DNA of 30,688 nt from Balneolaceae bacterium (GCA_007123985.1 SLGA01000064.1:1-30688); one strand, 5' to 3'; numbered from the stretch's first letter, positions 15,773-24,411 are shown. Notes: generated by a model not told the origin, from the letters alone. Numbers and translations are program-made.

Positions 15773-18191
15773 CTAATTCTTCCTCTTCGGTTACTTTTAC
15801 ATCACGTGCAGTGCTTCCCTGAAACGGCCCTACAACTTCTGCATTGTAGAGTTGGTCAATAATCCTTCCGGCTCTGTTATATCCTATCTTCAGCTTTCGT
15901 TGTAACAGCGATACAGATCCCTGTTGGTGCAGAACCACAATTTTTGCGGCTTCTTTAAACAGATCATCAATGTCATCGAGCGGGTCGGGTATTCCGGCTT
16001 CCTCTTTTTCAACAACAGGCAGCGGAAAAGGTTTCTTGTAGCCACGCTGGTTTCCGATAAAAGATGTAATTCGTTCAACCTCATCGGTTGCCACATACGC
16101 GTTCTGGATGCGAGTCATTCCGGCACCGTTAGAAAAAAGCATATCTCCCTGACCTACAAGCTGGTCTGCACCTCCAACATCAAGTATGGTTCTCGAATCT
16201 ACTTTCGAAGCAACCTGGTACGCCATTCTTGCCGGAAAGTTTGCCTTAATTGTACCGGTTATCACATTTACACTTGGCCTTTGAGTTGCCACTACTAGGT
16301 GAATACCGATAGCCCGGGCAAGTTGTGCAATTCTCGCGATGGGCTCCTCAATCTGCTTCCCTGCCGTCATCATAAGGTCGGCAAGTTCATCAATTACCAC
16401 TACAATATAGGGCAAATGGCGGTGGCCGAGTTCTTCATCCAGCTCCCCGCTGTCGAATTTCTCATTGTATGATTTGAGATCTCGAACCATTGCCATTTTC
16501 AGCAGATCATACCTCTCATCCATCTCCATGGTAACACTTTGGAGCGTTTCGAGTGCAGCGCTTGTATCCGTTACGATAGGCTCTTCCGATCCCGGCAGTA
16601 CAGCCAAAAAGTGGTTCTGAATATTTCGATAGAGCGAAAGTTCAATCTTTTTGGGATCAATCAGAACAAATTTCAAATCATCCGGGTGGCATTTATACAG
16701 AAGGCAGGTAATCACCGTGTTAATACCAACCGATTTACCCGACCCCGTAGCACCGGCAATAAGCAAATGCGGCATTCGGGTCAGATCGATCATGAACACC
16801 TCATTTTCGATGGTTTTACCAAGAGCTACAGGTAGTTCAAAGTTAGTATCAACAAATTTTTTGGTGTTGATAACTGATTTGATATAAACCGTTTCGCGGG
16901 TCTTATTTGGCACTTCGATACCTACAGCCGATCTTCCGGGTATCGGTGCTATGATACGGAGTCCATGCGCAGCTGTTGCCATTTTCAGGTCGTTAGCATA
17001 GCTCTCAATCTTGCTGATTTTCACATCGGGCGCTGGTTCTATCTCATAAAGGGTAACCGTTGGGCCAACAATCGCATTGATGCTCAGGATTTCAATTTTA
17101 TGGCGCTTTAGCTTCTCGAGAATTATTTTCTTGTTGATTTTAATCTCTTCAAGATCAACCTCGTTTCCTTCATTTGGCGGTGCATCGAGCAGATCAATTC
17201 CGGGAAATTTATACTTTATTACAGGGATCTCTTTGGCTTTTTCCTTGTTTTGACGGTCGAGCTCGCGATGGTCTGCTTCTTCATCACCCTTTCCTACAAA
17301 CACAGAAATTTCAACGTCATCGTCCGACTCATCAGGTTTTTTGGGCTTGCTTTTTTCGAGCACTGCTCTTGGCGGTGATTTTTCAAGCTCAGCAGATTCT
17401 TTTTTACGCTCGAGCTCTCTGATTCTGTCTTCTTCCTCAGAACGGTTTACAATTTCGTCGATTGACTGAACTTTTTGAGATTCTTTCTGCGCCTGGTAAC
17501 TCTCTTTTGCAGCAGCATCAGCCGCCTGCCTTTTCAATATCGCATTCGTCTCTGCTTTTTGCTTCCCGGCCGCTTCCCTGCGCTCTTTCAATCCGCCAAT
17601 CCATCCTGAAATGCGATCAATACTTTTTTGAAGATCACGATCAATCAACAGAAGTGCCGTTACCAATAGAAGTACAAAGAGAATGAAAATGGAACCCATT
17701 CCTGTAAAAAACCGGAGACGATCGGCAAAATAGAGGCCGGAATGTCCGCTTACGGCAATTGAATATGCTTCGTGTTCAATGTAAAACCAACCAAATATTG
17801 TAGAAAGCAGTACAATTAACCATAGAGTGTATGCAGCCGGCCAACTCAGATCGTTCAGGTCGTTCCGCCTAAATACGAACCATCCAAATGAAAAAAGAAG
17901 AACAGGAATTAGAAGAGAAGTATATCCGAACAGAGTTCTCACGAAAAGTTGTGATATGTACGCACCGGTAACACCCAGCCAGTTCTGAATCCTCAAAGCA
18001 GGTCCCTGATCGGGCTGAACAAGAGATTCATAGGAAAGTGATTTTACGATGGAGTAATCGTTTTCATGGTAAGAGGCTATACTGAGCAGTAACAATACAG
18101 ATATTGCCATTATCAGTATCCCCGAAATCTCCATTTTGCGGGAATAGCTTAAACCACCAAATAATGTATTTGAGCGTTTACGTTTTGCCAT
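15744..18191 (-). CDS. ftsK: DNA translocase FtsK/SpoIIIE
   Basis: The 815-residue product has four N-terminal membrane helices (about 22-40, 80-106, 118-138, 166-185). A charged Lys/Glu linker of about 150 residues follows, then the motor: Walker A GATGSGKS (480-487), LIDPKK, Walker B VVVIDELADLM (597-607), and ATQRPSVNVITG. A C-terminal gamma winged-helix domain (about 740-800; VSLLQRKLKIGYNRAGRIIDQL) reads KOPS-type signals. It pumps the chromosome terminus through the closing septum. The ATG at 18191 is preferred; an in-frame TTG two codons upstream (18197) is less likely. It overlaps comB by 14 bases upstream and lolA by 29 bases downstream. Confidence 0.97.
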   Translation of the reverse strand: MAKRKRSNTLFGGLSYSRKMEISGILIMAISVLLLLSIASYHENDYSIVKSLSYESLVQPDQGPALRIQNWLGVTGAYISQLFVRTLFGYTSLLIPVLLFSFGWFVFRRNDLNDLSWPAAYTLWLIVLLSTIFGWFYIEHEAYSIAVSGHSGLYFADRLRFFTGMGSIFILFVLLLVTALLLIDRDLQKSIDRISGWIGGLKERREAAGKQKAETNAILKRQAADAAAKESYQAQKESQKVQSIDEIVNRSEEEDRIRELERKKESAELEKSPPRAVLEKSKPKKPDESDDDVEISVFVGKGDEEADHRELDRQNKEKAKEIPVIKYKFPGIDLLDAPPNEGNEVDLEEIKINKKIILEKLKRHKIEILSINAIVGPTVTLYEIEPAPDVKISKIESYANDLKMATAAHGLRIIAPIPGRSAVGIEVPNKTRETVYIKSVINTKKFVDTNFELPVALGKTIENEVFMIDLTRMPHLLIAGATGSGKSVGINTVITCLLYKCHPDDLKFVLIDPKKIELSLYRNIQNHFLAVLPGSEEPIVTDTSAALETLQSVTMEMDERYDLLKMAMVRDLKSYNEKFDSGELDEELGHRHLPYIVVVIDELADLMMTAGKQIEEPIARIAQLARAIGIHLVVATQRPSVNVITGTIKANFPARMAYQVASKVDSRTILDVGGADQLVGQGDMLFSNGAGMTRIQNAYVATDEVERITSFIGNQRGYKKPFPLPVVEKEEAGIPDPLDDIDDLFKEAAKIVVLHQQGSVSLLQRKLKIGYNRAGRIIDQLYNAEVVGPFQGSTARDVKVTEEEELDEIFAKLGI

Positions 18192-18921
18192 TTTCAAGGG
18201 TTATCATCCCTTCTTTTAACCGGGGTAATATGTCCGTTATATCTACCTGACAGCAGTAATCGATATCGTCAGTTCCAATTATCTCCTTAAGCCGTGAAGC
18301 ATGATTGGTTTGATGTACAACTGAGGTAATGTCGCTTCCATATTTTTCATAGAGGCCGTATGCTACTTTGGCTCCGTCCCTTGAATCCTCAGGTAAGGTA
18401 CCATCGCCAAGCAGATGAATGATGTTTCCGGCAAGAAGCACATCTTCAAAGGCCAGCCTGCCTTTCCAGCCGGCACAGAGTAACACAATATCTTTTTTTT
18501 GAGTTTTGAGCGCCTTTACAATTGCCGAAACATTCAGAAAAGCTGCAACATAAATATTTTGCGAGCCGGAGGCTTTTTTTATGGCTTTTGTGCCGTTCGT
18601 TGTGTTGAAAATCAATGTTTTTCCGCCAACAATTTCTTTGGTAAACTCTACAGGAGAATTTCCAAGGTCATACCCTTCTATTTTCACACCATCTTTCTCA
18701 CCACAAAGAAGATAATTTTCAGAATCTACATTTTGCGCAATTTTACTTGCTTCACCCATATCAGCAACGGGAATAATAGCCTTCGCACCATTATTTAGCG
18801 CCGTAACGATAGACGATGAAGCTCTGAGCACATCGATGATAACAACAGTTTTGTTGCGCAGTTCCTCCTCCTGAAAAGAGTGTAAAGAGTAGAATACGTC
18901 TAATGTTTTTAAATTTGCCAT
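18178..18921 (-). CDS. comB: 2-phosphosulfolactate phosphatase family protein (ComB)
   Basis: The 247-residue product matches the ComB family (EC 3.1.3.71 in the coenzyme M pathway): VVIIDVLRASSSIVTALNNGA, LLCGEKDGVKIEGYDLGNSPVEF, LIFNTTNGTKAI, LLCAGWKGRLAFEDVLLAG and DIDYCCQVD. Known members dephosphorylate 2-phosphosulfolactate to sulfolactate. No comA-like synthase, comC or sulfonate gene is present here, so the substrate cannot be read from context. It follows gcvT by 10 bp and overlaps ftsK by 14 bases, a grouping that suggests co-transcription rather than shared function. Sulfolactate or sulfonolipid precursors are possible products, which is inference. Confidence 0.9.
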   Translation of the reverse strand: MANLKTLDVFYSLHSFQEEELRNKTVVIIDVLRASSSIVTALNNGAKAIIPVADMGEASKIAQNVDSENYLLCGEKDGVKIEGYDLGNSPVEFTKEIVGGKTLIFNTTNGTKAIKKASGSQNIYVAAFLNVSAIVKALKTQKKDIVLLCAGWKGRLAFEDVLLAGNIIHLLGDGTLPEDSRDGAKVAYGLYEKYGSDITSVVHQTNHASRLKEIIGTDDIDYCCQVDITDILPRLKEGMITLENGKT

Positions 18922-18931
18922 GTGGTTCGTG

Positions 18932-20029
18932 TCATTTATTTATAAACGGGGGCCTTGTAACAATAGCTTCTACCCGTTTTTTCCTGATGTTAATAGTAAT
19001 TTTTTCATTTTCTCCAGCTCTTTCTGTCTCTATATAGCCCATTCCAATCCCTTTATCAAGCGTAATGGATTGTGTGCCGCTGGTTACAAAGCCGATTAAT
19101 TTTCCTACCTCATCGGTAATCTCGTAACCGGATCGTGGTACACTTCTCGGTTCCGTTACCACAAAACCCATTAACTTTCTTGTTAATCCTGCCTCTTTCT
19201 GTTTGATGAGGGCTTCTTTACCAATAAAATCACCTTTCTCAAGCTTCGTTAGCCATCCCATTCTCGCTTCAAGCGGGTTGGTATCTTTGTTGATGTCATT
19301 TCCATAGAGTGCATAACCCATCTCAAGGCGCAGTGTATCGCGTGCACCGAGGCCTGCAGGTTCCAGGCCAAATTGTTCACCCGCTTTCAGAATATCTGCC
19401 CAGATTTTTACTGCATCTGCTTTTTTTGTGTTGATATAAAGTTCAAATCCTTTCTCGCCTGTATAGCCGGTTGCTGAAATGATCACCTCTTTTTCCCCGG
19501 CCACTGTGCCTGTAGTAAATGAATAAAAGGGAATTTCCGAAACATTCACACCGGTAAGTTTTTGTAGAATTTCAACCGATTTTGGACCCTGAAGTGCAAT
19601 AAGAGCAAAATCATCAGAGCGATTTTCGATGGTTGCACCCATTGAGTTATGGCTGCTGATCCACTCAAAATCTTTCTCAATATTTGATGCATTTACAACA
19701 AGCATGTATTCATTTTCATCAAGTTTGTACACCAGAAGATCATCTACTATGCCGCCATCTTCATAGCACATAGCCGTGTATTGAGCTTTCCCCGGTACAA
19801 GTTTGGATACATCGTTTATCGTTACTTTCTGGATTATATCAAGTGCGGCTGGGCCGCTTACAAAAAACTCACCCATATGAGATACATCAAATAGGCCGGC
19901 ATGTTCCCTCACAGCTGTATGCTCTTGTTTAATGCCCTTGTACTGAACCGGCATTTCAAATCCACCAAAATCTATCAGTCTTGCATCCAGCTTTTTGTGC
20001 TCGTTGTATAGGGGAGTACGCTTTAACAT
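18932..20029 (-). CDS. gcvT: Glycine cleavage system aminomethyltransferase (T protein)
   Basis: The 365-residue product has the family landmarks. These are RTPLYNEHKKLDARLIDFGGFEMPVQY at the N-terminus, HAGLFDVSHMGEF, GGIVDDLLVYKL with the folate-binding Asp, YTGEKGFELY, GLGARDTLRLEMGYALYGNDI and a C-terminal PPFINK. It transfers the methylene group from the H-protein-bound glycine intermediate to tetrahydrofolate. The ATG at 20029 fits the family start. A TTG four codons upstream (20041) is in frame but less likely. gcvH and gcvP are not in the window. It heads the gcvT-comB-ftsK-lolA set, diverging from mrp. A search by eye of the leader found no glycine riboswitch. Confidence 0.96.
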   Translation of the reverse strand: MLKRTPLYNEHKKLDARLIDFGGFEMPVQYKGIKQEHTAVREHAGLFDVSHMGEFFVSGPAALDIIQKVTINDVSKLVPGKAQYTAMCYEDGGIVDDLLVYKLDENEYMLVVNASNIEKDFEWISSHNSMGATIENRSDDFALIALQGPKSVEILQKLTGVNVSEIPFYSFTTGTVAGEKEVIISATGYTGEKGFELYINTKKADAVKIWADILKAGEQFGLEPAGLGARDTLRLEMGYALYGNDINKDTNPLEARMGWLTKLEKGDFIGKEALIKQKEAGLTRKLMGFVVTEPRSVPRSGYEITDEVGKLIGFVTSGTQSITLDKGIGMGYIETERAGENEKITINIRKKRVEAIVTRPPFINK

Positions 20030-20071
20030 CTCTGTGTTCAACTCAATTTAAATGTATCAATTTAGAATCCG

Positions 20072-20135
20072 GGCTTTAGCGGCTTTTCAGAAGTTCAAAA
20101 ATCAAATCCCGTTGTTTCTCTTCTGTGCTAAAGCC
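20072..20135 (-). promoter_or_regulatory. Long inverted repeat in the gcvT leader
   Basis: GGCTTTAGC (20072-20080) pairs perfectly with GCTAAAGCC (20127-20135). Inside it CAGAAG (20088-20093) pairs with CTTCTG (20120-20125). In minus-strand RNA this gives a 9-bp basal stem, an asymmetric bulge, a 6-bp upper stem and a 26-base loop, 43 bases before the gcvT ATG. No T run follows, so it is not a simple terminator. It is a candidate leader structure or operator. It does not match the conserved core of the glycine riboswitch. Confidence 0.5.
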
Positions 20136-20151
20136 AAGCAGGAAAGGTAAC

Positions 20152-20198
20152 TATTCTCACAAACTTAAAACAATGCAAATAAACGCAAAGTGAGAATA
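20152..20198. promoter_or_regulatory. Inverted repeat in the divergent gcvT/mrp promoter region
   Basis: TATTCTCAC (20152-20160) and GTGAGAATA (20190-20198) are perfect 9-bp inverted arms, 29 bases apart. They lie between the gcvT leader structure and the likely mrp promoter. Arms of this length in a shared promoter region suggest a protein binding site acting on one or both genes. The binding protein is unknown. Confidence 0.4.
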
Positions 20199-20209
20199 TA
20201 GCGTTTAGA

Positions 20210-20237
20210 TTGCCTCTTATTCTGATTATCTTATAAA
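20210..20237 (+). promoter_or_regulatory. Possible sigma-70-like promoter of mrp
   Basis: TTGCCT (20210-20215) and TATAAA (20232-20237) are spaced by 16 bases and lie 27 bases before the mrp ATG, which would give a leader of about 20 bases. The elements match general sigma-70 consensus only partly. The Bacteroidota-type TAnnTTTG element was not found here. Confidence 0.3.
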
Positions 20238-20264
20238 CAAAAATAAAGACTATAAAAATAAGCT

Positions 20265-21398
20265 ATGGCAATCCACAAAGAACAGGTAAAAAGTGCGCTT
20301 TCTCATGTTTTACATCCGCAGTACGAACGCGATCTGATTACCCTCGACTTGATTCAAGATCTTATAACACAGGATAAATACATCTCTTTCACCCTTGAGC
20401 TCCCAAAAAAAGATGATGCTCTTGCTGATCATCTCAAAAAAGAGTGCACATCGGCTGTCCATAAATTTGTTGATAAAGAGGCCATTCTGGACATTACCGT
20501 GGGTATTAATATTTCTCGGCAGCGTGAACTTGAAGGCTCCGGGCCAAAAACAAGCGAACCACAGCAGCCACAGCAACAGCCTATTCTTGCTGGTGTGAAA
20601 AATGTTATTGCTGTTGCATCCGGTAAAGGCGGTGTGGGGAAATCAACTGTGGCAGCAAACCTGGCTGTCTCTTTGGCACAAACAGGTGCAAGTGTTGGCC
20701 TGCTTGATACAGATATTTACGGGCCAAGTGTACCAACCATGTTTGGTGTTACCGAACGGCCTAATGTAACCACACAAAAAAAACTTGTACCTATCTTCAA
20801 GCATGGTGTTCACCTTGTTTCCATGGGCTTTCTTGTTGATACCGACCAGGCTATGATCTGGCGCGGACCGATGGTAACTAGTGCCGTAAAACAGTTTATG
20901 CAGGAAGTGGAATGGGGCGAACTCGATTATCTTATTCTGGATCTGCCTCCCGGCACCGGAGACATACAGCTGACCATCGTACAGACTGTACCACTTACAG
21001 GTGCTGTTATTGTATCAACACCGCAAACAGTTGCACTTGACGATGCCCGTAAGGGTGTAGCCATGTTTAATAAAGTTAACGTTCCTGTTTTGGGAATTGT
21101 GGAGAATATGGCCTACTTCGTGCCTGAAGATATGCCCGAGAAGAAATATTATATCTTCGGTAAACATGGTGCCCGCAAACTTGCAGACCGCCTTGAAGTA
21201 CCCTTTTTAGGAGAATTACCTCTTCGGGAAATTGTGCGTCAAACCGGCGATGACGGCACACCTGTAGTAGCAGGCGAGCCAACTTCAGCAGCTGCAATTG
21301 GATTTAAAGAGATTGCAAACCGGGTTCATCAGGCTCTCATTGTTCGAAATAAAGAGCAGGAAAAAACAAAGAAAATTGATATTAAGATCAGACCCTGA
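20265..21398 (+). CDS. mrp: Mrp/NBP35-family P-loop ATPase (iron-sulfur cluster carrier type), lacking the CxxC pair
   Basis: The 377-residue product has an N-terminal MIP18/DUF59 domain (about 5-85) and a Gln/Pro-rich linker (about 90-107). The deviant Walker A GKGGVGKST (120-128) and the LLDTDIYGPSVPTMFG, MIWRGPM, LDLPPGTGD (225-233) and ENMAYF (280-285) motifs of Mrp proteins follow. Family members bind and transfer 4Fe-4S clusters using a CxxC a few residues after ENMxYF. Here that place reads VPEDMPEKKYYIFG, and the only cysteine in the whole protein is Cys61 in the DUF59 domain. I recall the same gap in other Bacteroidota homologues. The start is the ATG after an A-rich leader. It precedes the TlpA-like gene by 25 bp. 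Confidence 0.95.
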   Translation: MAIHKEQVKSALSHVLHPQYERDLITLDLIQDLITQDKYISFTLELPKKDDALADHLKKECTSAVHKFVDKEAILDITVGINISRQRELEGSGPKTSEPQQPQQQPILAGVKNVIAVASGKGGVGKSTVAANLAVSLAQTGASVGLLDTDIYGPSVPTMFGVTERPNVTTQKKLVPIFKHGVHLVSMGFLVDTDQAMIWRGPMVTSAVKQFMQEVEWGELDYLILDLPPGTGDIQLTIVQTVPLTGAVIVSTPQTVALDDARKGVAMFNKVNVPVLGIVENMAYFVPEDMPEKKYYIFGKHGARKLADRLEVPFLGELPLREIVRQTGDDGTPVVAGEPTSAAAIGFKEIANRVHQALIVRNKEQEKTKKIDIKIRP

Positions 21399-21423
21399 TC
21401 TATCACAGACCGTAACTTTATAA

Positions 21424-22029
21424 ATGACAGATCAAAAAGAAAAAGCTAAAAGTAGAAAACGCAGCTTCATAGAGTGGGGTGCTATAGTAGCTGTTATTCT
21501 CTTTCTGTACGTTACAGGACTGCATACTCAGGTAATCGGCACCATGCAAAGGGGATTGCTTGCAACAGGTTTTATCAAGCCATCCATACCCGAACTTACC
21601 AAAGATTTCCCAGTAGCCAATCGCGATTTTTACTTCGCAGATATAAACGACAGGGTTACATCACTCAATGAGTTTGAAGGTGAGGTGGTTTTTATGAATA
21701 TTTGGGCGACATGGTGCCCGCCCTGTATCGCTGAAATGCCTTCCATCGAAGCACTCTATAACAGCCTGAAAGATCAGGATAATGTAAAGTTTGTGCTTGT
21801 CTCCGTTGATGAAGATTTTGACAGGGCCAAAGAGTTTATGGCAAGACGGAACTTTGATTTGCCAATCTACCACTTTCGCACTAAAGTTCCGGGCACATAT
21901 GAAAGCACGGTTATACCAACTACCTATGTCATCAGCAAAGATGGGCGCCTTGCTCTTGAAAAACGCGGCCTGGCAAAGTACGATACACCTGAATTTGAGA
22001 GCTTTATGATAGAGCTTGCAAATATCTGA
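21424..22029 (+). CDS. Membrane-anchored TlpA/ResA-type thiol-disulfide oxidoreductase
   Basis: The 201-residue product has a basic N-terminus and one uncleaved membrane helix (about 17-33). A thioredoxin fold follows outside the membrane: DRVTSLNEFEGEVVFMNIWATWCPPC with active-site Cys98 and Cys101, VSVDEDFDRAKEFM, and the cis-Pro loop VIPTTYVISKDGRL. Relatives reduce periplasmic disulfides, for example in cytochrome c maturation; no such genes are adjacent. It probably shares a transcript with mrp. Its stop lies one base from the stop of the convergent protease gene, with no terminator between, so the 3' ends must overlap. Confidence 0.92.
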   Translation: MTDQKEKAKSRKRSFIEWGAIVAVILFLYVTGLHTQVIGTMQRGLLATGFIKPSIPELTKDFPVANRDFYFADINDRVTSLNEFEGEVVFMNIWATWCPPCIAEMPSIEALYNSLKDQDNVKFVLVSVDEDFDRAKEFMARRNFDLPIYHFRTKVPGTYESTVIPTTYVISKDGRLALEKRGLAKYDTPEFESFMIELANI

Positions 22030-22030
22030 T

Positions 22031-23770
22031 TTATCGAACATACATTAGCTTTTTGGTCATCACCTCATTGCCGATGATGAGCCTGTAAATATAAACACCG
22101 CTTGAAAGGTTACTCATATCCGGCCTTTCATTATATCGGCCTGCAGATCTTCGGTTATTTACGAGTGAGCGTACGTGCCTGCCATCAATTGTAAACAGAT
22201 CAAGCCTTACCTCAGAATCTTCTGAAATTACAAAAGGTATGGTTGGTGATACACCGGCTGCAGCCACAGCAGGATTAGGAAAACTTTGCTCTAATCGAAC
22301 CACCTGATTTGATTGGAGTGCCTCCCCGCTGAGTGGAATAACGATGGGCGACGGTATGTTTCGGGCATTATGAAATATTGAAAGACTACCTTCGTGTTGT
22401 TCATCACTTTGCGGTACATATTGAATAGAAAACTGTGCAGATTGCCCCGGCTGAAGACCAAATACGGTTTCTCCCGCAATTGAAAAGTTTTCATTATCAA
22501 GTGATAGTCCGCCGGAAAGCATATCAGCAGAGGCATTATCGTTTTCAATTGTAATTGTTTGCTGTACGGCCCGCCCCTCATTTGAAACACCAAACTCGAT
22601 TTGATTTACATCCAAAGCTATGAAAGCATCCGCAGCAAGAAAACTGAGACAACCTACCCCAAGCGGCCAGCCCATATCGCTAAGCATTCCGCAAAAAAGT
22701 GGCCCGGGAGAGTGAACGGCAAATGCACGGTCCACCCTTGGGCGCATAAGGGCATTTGGGGTATTGGTGAATGTTTCCTGATCTACATGAGAATAACTTG
22801 AACCCGGGGTGTAATTTTCCGGGGTGTAGAGTTTTGCACGATCAACCGGTATATCAGAAAGAGACATATTTGCATCATCACCATCAAAAAAGAGACCGCC
22901 GCGAAGGCCAATTACTGCCTCATATATAGCATTGGATGGATTTGGATAAATAGACGTATTCAAAATGCTGTTGAATTCAGCGTCATTGGCAAACCGATCA
23001 TAAATTAAAGGTACCGGCGGTGAACCCTGGCCAAGAGATCCGATCTCCTCCGTAACCTCCTGGTCATCATCCGTGGGTACGGTGATACTCCCGATAAAAC
23101 CGATGCCATGGCCAATCTCATGCAGCACTACGGTTACAAAATCCACCCTGCCCGCAGGTGTATTGGCATCCGTTCCAAAGTACCAATCGCTAAAATTACA
23201 ATTTATATTTATGCGTACATCATGGTTAACCCCGTCAATTTCGTCCCGGATTACCCGATTCGCCATCGCACTAAGTTGTGAAATAGAGTACCAGGTATTG
23301 GGTACTCCAACCCCCGGAAGCTGAACAATTCGCGTGGGGCCGGCACTTCCAAGAGTTCGTTCTCCAAGTTCCGTCCAGTTTGCATCGATCCGAATCGGCA
23401 CACTTGAAGATAGATGAACAGACCATACATCCATTGCAAATTCGAATGCCTCAAATGCCTCGTCAGGCCAGGCAGTATCCCCGCAGGCATTGCCTGTATC
23501 TACTCTGTAATCTACCTCAAACACAGAGGTTGCAGCAGCCTGAAAGTTTTTGGCTAACTCCCGGTCAGGTGCAATAAAAAAATTCGCTTCAACGTCTGTG
23601 GGATCAAGTGTGCAGACATTTTCCACATTTGGAACAGGCATCACCATCAGGTTATCCATGTTGATTTGTTGCGCAGACAACTTGTACACAGATGAGAATA
23701 TCATCATCGCAACCAGAACAATTACAAATTTTGAATGATCGAATTTAAAATAATGCCGGCTCTGTAACAT
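22031..23770 (-). CDS. Secreted zinc metalloprotease-like protein with C-terminal type IX sorting domain
   Basis: The 579-residue product has an extended signal peptide (hydrophobic about 15-33). The protease domain has HEIGHGIGF (217-225), giving two His ligands and the catalytic Glu. The metzincin third ligand at the usual HExxHxxGxxH position is Gly. Instead SYSHVD (His328) followed by the Met-turn-like NALMRP (Met342) matches the distant-His layout of leishmanolysin (M8) enzymes. Paired Cys residues fit an extracytoplasmic protein. Residues of about 390-485 form an Ig-like ASH/choice-of-anchor type module. Residues of about 494-579 (SFPNP...SGVYIYRLIIGNEVMTKKLMYVR) are a type A T9SS sorting domain. 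It should therefore be exported to the surface or medium. Confidence 0.88.
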   Translation of the reverse strand: MLQSRHYFKFDHSKFVIVLVAMMIFSSVYKLSAQQINMDNLMVMPVPNVENVCTLDPTDVEANFFIAPDRELAKNFQAAATSVFEVDYRVDTGNACGDTAWPDEAFEAFEFAMDVWSVHLSSSVPIRIDANWTELGERTLGSAGPTRIVQLPGVGVPNTWYSISQLSAMANRVIRDEIDGVNHDVRININCNFSDWYFGTDANTPAGRVDFVTVVLHEIGHGIGFIGSITVPTDDDQEVTEEIGSLGQGSPPVPLIYDRFANDAEFNSILNTSIYPNPSNAIYEAVIGLRGGLFFDGDDANMSLSDIPVDRAKLYTPENYTPGSSYSHVDQETFTNTPNALMRPRVDRAFAVHSPGPLFCGMLSDMGWPLGVGCLSFLAADAFIALDVNQIEFGVSNEGRAVQQTITIENDNASADMLSGGLSLDNENFSIAGETVFGLQPGQSAQFSIQYVPQSDEQHEGSLSIFHNARNIPSPIVIPLSGEALQSNQVVRLEQSFPNPAVAAAGVSPTIPFVISEDSEVRLDLFTIDGRHVRSLVNNRRSAGRYNERPDMSNLSSGVYIYRLIIGNEVMTKKLMYVR

Positions 23771-23913
23771 ATCTTGAGAGAATAACTAAGTTGAAATAAT
23801 TTTTGAGTACTATAAGAGTAATGATTGGTGATGTTTTAGTAGATACTGAAATCAAACGATACCTGCTATGAAAAAGTTTTCACCAGATAAAAGTTAAATG
23901 TACTGATAATATC

Positions 23914-24411
23914 ATGAATTCAGCACTGCAGAGATCAACGCTACAGAAAATTGCAGGACTTATCTTTTGGGTTGGAATCTGCTATGTAACTGCATGGACC
24001 GGTGCCCAGGTATCTCCAGGTATAGCCCCTGCAGAATGGTACGAATCTATCAACAAACCGGATTGGAATCCGCCGGGGTGGCTCTTTGGCCCTGTCTGGA
24101 CCCTTCTCTACACACTCATGGGTATTGCCGCATGGACCATCTGGAAAAAGTTCGGATTCGGTGAGGCTAAACCTGCACTCAGTATGTTTTTTGTACAGCT
24201 TTTCTTAAATGGTTTATGGTCGCAATTGTTCTTTGGTGCTCAGGAGATAGGGTGGGCATTTTTCGAAATTATCCTGCTCCTGGCTGCCATCATTGTCACC
24301 ACGTATCTGTTCTACCAAAAATCGGTAGCAGCCGGGTGGCTGATGGTTCCCTACATTCTCTGGGTGAGTTTTGCCACGGTTTTAAATGGAACCATTTGGT
24401 GGATGAACTGA
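23914..24411 (+). CDS. tspO: TspO/MBR-family tryptophan-rich membrane protein
   Basis: The 165-residue product has five membrane helices (about 11-33, 57-78, 88-108, 113-134, 140-163). The family signature WYESINKPDWNPPGWLFGPVWT sits at 42-63, and the C-terminal part has the expected Trp/Asn pattern (FLNGLWSQLFFG, ATVLNGTIWWMN). TspO proteins bind porphyrins and other ligands and affect stress or light responses; no pigment gene is adjacent. The gene stands alone: 143 bp from the divergent protease gene and 8 bp from the convergent tyrA stop. The length is typical. Confidence 0.94.
   Translation: MNSALQRSTLQKIAGLIFWVGICYVTAWTGAQVSPGIAPAEWYESINKPDWNPPGWLFGPVWTLLYTLMGIAAWTIWKKFGFGEAKPALSMFFVQLFLNGLWSQLFFGAQEIGWAFFEIILLLAAIIVTTYLFYQKSVAAGWLMVPYILWVSFATVLNGTIWWMN

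Noticed and set aside
20076..20150. Minus-strand open stretch of 24 sense codons with a protein-like text (STEEKQRDLIFELLKSR) in the gcvT/mrp gap
   Set aside because: No ATG, GTG or TTG start in a useful place, very short, and it coincides with the inverted repeat. It may be the decayed end of a lost gene but cannot be supported.
20030..20160. Glycine riboswitch upstream of gcvT
   Set aside because: The conserved riboswitch core was not found by eye; only an unrelated stem is present. A covariance-model search would decide.
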